From an uncultured Eubacteriales bacterium (lineage in GTDB: Bacteria > Bacillota > Clostridia > Oscillospirales > Oscillospiraceae), in contig CATXTO010000069.1 of assembly GCA_958402445.1 (NCBI GenBank), positions 1 to 6,178 of the forward strand: DNA of 6,178 bases, given 5' to 3'. A program made the translations under genes and the position numbers. Shown here one piece after another: positions 4,756 through 6,178 of this stretch (positions are counted from its first letter, which is position 1; each line of letters starts with the position of its first letter). A model generated the notes under the pieces. The model worked only from the letters and a program-made list of their open reading frames with translations, was not told the DNA's origin and searched no databases.

Positions 4756-5673
4756 ATGGACATAGCCGGGCTGGCCAATCAGCTTTTTGTTTTGTTTCTC
4801 ATCATCCTGCTGGGGTACGGCCTGCGCAGGCTGGGCCTCCTGCCTGGAAACACCAACCAGGTCCTGGCGGATCTGGTGGTGAACGTGGCGAACCCCTGCC
4901 GGGTCCTGGCCTCCGTGATGGACGGCCAGCGCACCTTGACCAATTCCCAGGTACTTCTGTTAACGCTGGTGGCCGTGGGCATGTATGGGGTTCTGATTGC
5001 CCTGGCGCACTTTGTGCCCCAGCTGCTGCGGGTCCCTCGGGAACAGGCGGGCACCTATCGCTTCATGACCGTATTTTCCAACATCAGCTTCATCGGCTTC
5101 CCCATTGTGGCCGCCTTGTTTGGAGACGAGGCGGTGTTTTTGGCGGCCATTTTTGTCCTGGTCTACCAGCTTTTCTGTTACACCTACGGCATCGCCCAGA
5201 TCGGCGGAGCCGGTTGCAGGAGGCCCTCTTGGCGCATGCTGTGTTCGCCTATGGTCCTGGCGTCTCTGGCCGCCTACGTCCTTTATCTGTGCCGGATCCC
5301 CGTGCCTGGGCCCGTGGTTCAGGTGGCGGACACCGTGGGGGAAATCACCTCCCCGGCTGCTATGCTGTCCATTGGTTGCGCCATGGCGGCGGTCCCTCTG
5401 CGCCGGATATTCGGCAATGGGAAAATCTACTGGTTTTCCGCCTGCAAACTGCTGCTGCTCCCAGTGGCGGCTTGGGCTTTGTGCTTCTGGTGGATGCCCA
5501 ATCCCCTGATGCTGGGGGTTACGGTGGTGGTGTGCGCCATGCCCGTGGCCACCAACGCCACGCTGTTGAGCACCAAATATGGGGGCGACGTGGACCTGGC
5601 CACGGCCGGCGTATTCGTGACGACCCTGCTCTCCCTGGTTACGCTGCCGGCGGTTCTGGCCCTGCTGTTTTGA
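4756..5673 (+). CDS. AEC-family (auxin efflux carrier type) permease
   Basis: A 305-residue integral membrane protein, near the usual family length, with about ten hydrophobic segments. These fall in two five-helix halves (roughly 7-145 and 163-305) separated by a basic loop at 154-160. Family hallmarks are the early 'GYGLRRLGLLP' after helix 1, 'NISFIGFPIVAALFGDEAVF' near 109-128, and the closing 'MPVATNATLLSTKYGGDVDLA' region with its final helix. AEC transporters move small organic acids or other anions across the cytoplasmic membrane; the substrate cannot be read from sequence. The start at ATG 4756 has AGGTGAGG 5 nt upstream, and the gene lies 12 bp after the zinc-ribbon gene. No terminator is obvious; a parS site lies 12 bp after the stop. 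Confidence 0.92.
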   Translation: MDIAGLANQLFVLFLIILLGYGLRRLGLLPGNTNQVLADLVVNVANPCRVLASVMDGQRTLTNSQVLLLTLVAVGMYGVLIALAHFVPQLLRVPREQAGTYRFMTVFSNISFIGFPIVAALFGDEAVFLAAIFVLVYQLFCYTYGIAQIGGAGCRRPSWRMLCSPMVLASLAAYVLYLCRIPVPGPVVQVADTVGEITSPAAMLSIGCAMAAVPLRRIFGNGKIYWFSACKLLLLPVAAWALCFWWMPNPLMLGVTVVVCAMPVATNATLLSTKYGGDVDLATAGVFVTTLLSLVTLPAVLALLF

Positions 5674-5685
5674 GGAATGCGGAAT

Positions 5686-5701
5686 TGTTTCACGTGAAAC
5701 A
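5686..5701. promoter_or_regulatory. parS centromere site 2 (intergenic)
   Basis: A second perfect TGTTTCACGTGAAACA, between the permease stop codon and the promoter at 5704-5731, which it nearly touches. Two identical parS sites within 1.2 kb strongly support an origin-proximal chromosomal position. Confidence 0.94.
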
Positions 5702-5703
5702 GC

Positions 5704-5731
5704 TTGCATTCCAGGGAGATTGTGGTATAAT
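5704..5731 (+). promoter_or_regulatory. Extended -10 promoter facing the repeat array
   Basis: TTGCAT (5704-5709), 16-bp spacer, perfect TATAAT (5726-5731) with TGG in front forming an extended -10. It is followed by GCCGCGGCGG and, from 5764, by the 210-bp repeats. No gene begins within the window, so it either drives a gene beyond the edge through a long structured leader or makes a repeat-derived RNA. It lies 2 bp from parS. Confidence 0.7.
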
Positions 5732-5763
5732 AGCCGCGGCGGAATCGAAGGCCCACGGACCGG

Positions 5764-5973
5764 GCGGGCGACCGCAGGTCGCCCCTACGTCTTCCGAATC
5801 ACACCGCACCCTGTAGGGGCGAGCTGTGCTCGCCCGCCATTTCTCCTGTAGGGGCGTGCTGTGCACGCCCGCGGAACGACCACAGGTCGTTCCCTACATC
5901 CCCATCCTAGACTGCATCCTGTAGGGGCGGGCTGTGCCCGCCCGCCGGGGTTCGGTTGTGGGAAGCAGTTCAA
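5764..5973. repeat. 210-bp tandem repeat of REP-like hairpins, unit 1
   Basis: Five perfect hairpins: inverse GGGCGACC type with CTAC (5766-5788, -); GTAG-GGGCGAGC-TGT-GCTCGCCC (5813-5835, +); GTAG-GGGCGTGC-TGT-GCACGCCC (5848-5870, +); inverse GGAACGACC type with CTAC (5873-5897, -); and GTAG-GGGCGGGC-TGT-GCCCGCCC (5921-5943, +). A short unique tail ends the unit. The stems differ in sequence but pair perfectly, so structure is conserved through compensatory changes. Confidence 0.96.
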
Positions 5974-6178
5974 GCGGGCGACCGCAGGTCGCCCCTACGT
6001 CTTCCGAATCACACCGCACCCTGTAGGGGCGAGCTGTGCTCGCCCGCCATTTCTCCTGTAGGGGCGTGCTGTGCACGCCCGCGGAACGACCACAGGTCGT
6101 TCCCTACATCCCCATCCTAGACTGCATCCTGTAGGGGCGGGCTGTGCCCGCCCGCCGGGGTTCGGTTGTGGGAAGCAG
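5974..6178. repeat. 210-bp tandem repeat, unit 2 (runs off the window)
   Basis: Identical to 5764-5968 over all 205 bases present. The array continues or ends beyond the window edge, so the copy number is unknown. No gene is supported in this stretch; the short frames here are repeat translations. Confidence 0.95.

Noticed and set aside
4473..5701. Chromosomal replication origin in this window
   Set aside because: parS sites are present, but no cluster of DnaA boxes (TTATCCACA-like) or AT-rich unwinding region is visible. Only proximity to the origin is suggested.
5764..6178. CRISPR array
   Set aside because: Regular direct repeats exist, but the unit is 210 bp with no unique spacers, several hairpins per unit and mixed orientation.

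Overview
The window looks like chromosomal DNA from a GC-rich Firmicute, most likely a Clostridia gut commensal of the Oscillospiraceae type. The clues are a DnaD-like/DnaI-like helicase-loading gene pair, Bacillus-type promoters and Shine-Dalgarno sites, two perfect 16-bp matches to the Firmicute ParB/Spo0J centromere site parS, and dense intergenic arrays of short GTAG-plus-hairpin repeats. The lineage is inferred from gene content only.

Layout. (1) 1-1100: a compact two-gene regulatory cassette. A TTG-started XRE/Cro-CI-type repressor (605-958, +) is transcribed away from a 55-residue microprotein gene (285-452, -). Both are driven from one divergent promoter region (478-573) with strong mirror symmetry. 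The cassette has a perfect intrinsic terminator on its right, a probable one on its left, and is bracketed by 31-bp direct copies of a REP-like element. The microprotein has no DNA-binding domain, but its middle aligns without gaps to the C-terminal helix of the repressor. (2) 1178-3322 (-): an operon of a DnaD-domain protein followed 3 bp later by a DnaC/DnaI-family AAA+ ATPase. It starts from an extended -10 promoter about 200 nt upstream, and a textbook intrinsic terminator sits inside the leader. (3) 3341-4330: a repeat-rich divergent intergenic region holding a 324-bp near-perfect tandem duplication built of REP-like hairpins and other structured modules. (4) 4339-5673 (+): a two-gene operon of a small zinc-ribbon membrane protein and an AEC-family permease. 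One parS site lies inside the first gene and another just after the second. (5) 5704-6178: an extended -10 promoter firing into a 210-bp perfect tandem repeat made of five REP-like hairpins per unit and running off the window.

How it fits together. The helicase-loader genes act in replication initiation or restart, and the parS pair marks the ParB-binding region that in Firmicutes lies near oriC, so the window is probably origin-proximal. No DnaA-box cluster or parA/parB gene is visible. The XRE/microprotein cassette looks like a self-contained switch unrelated in function to the housekeeping genes. The REP-like units occupy essentially every intergenic space large enough to hold them.
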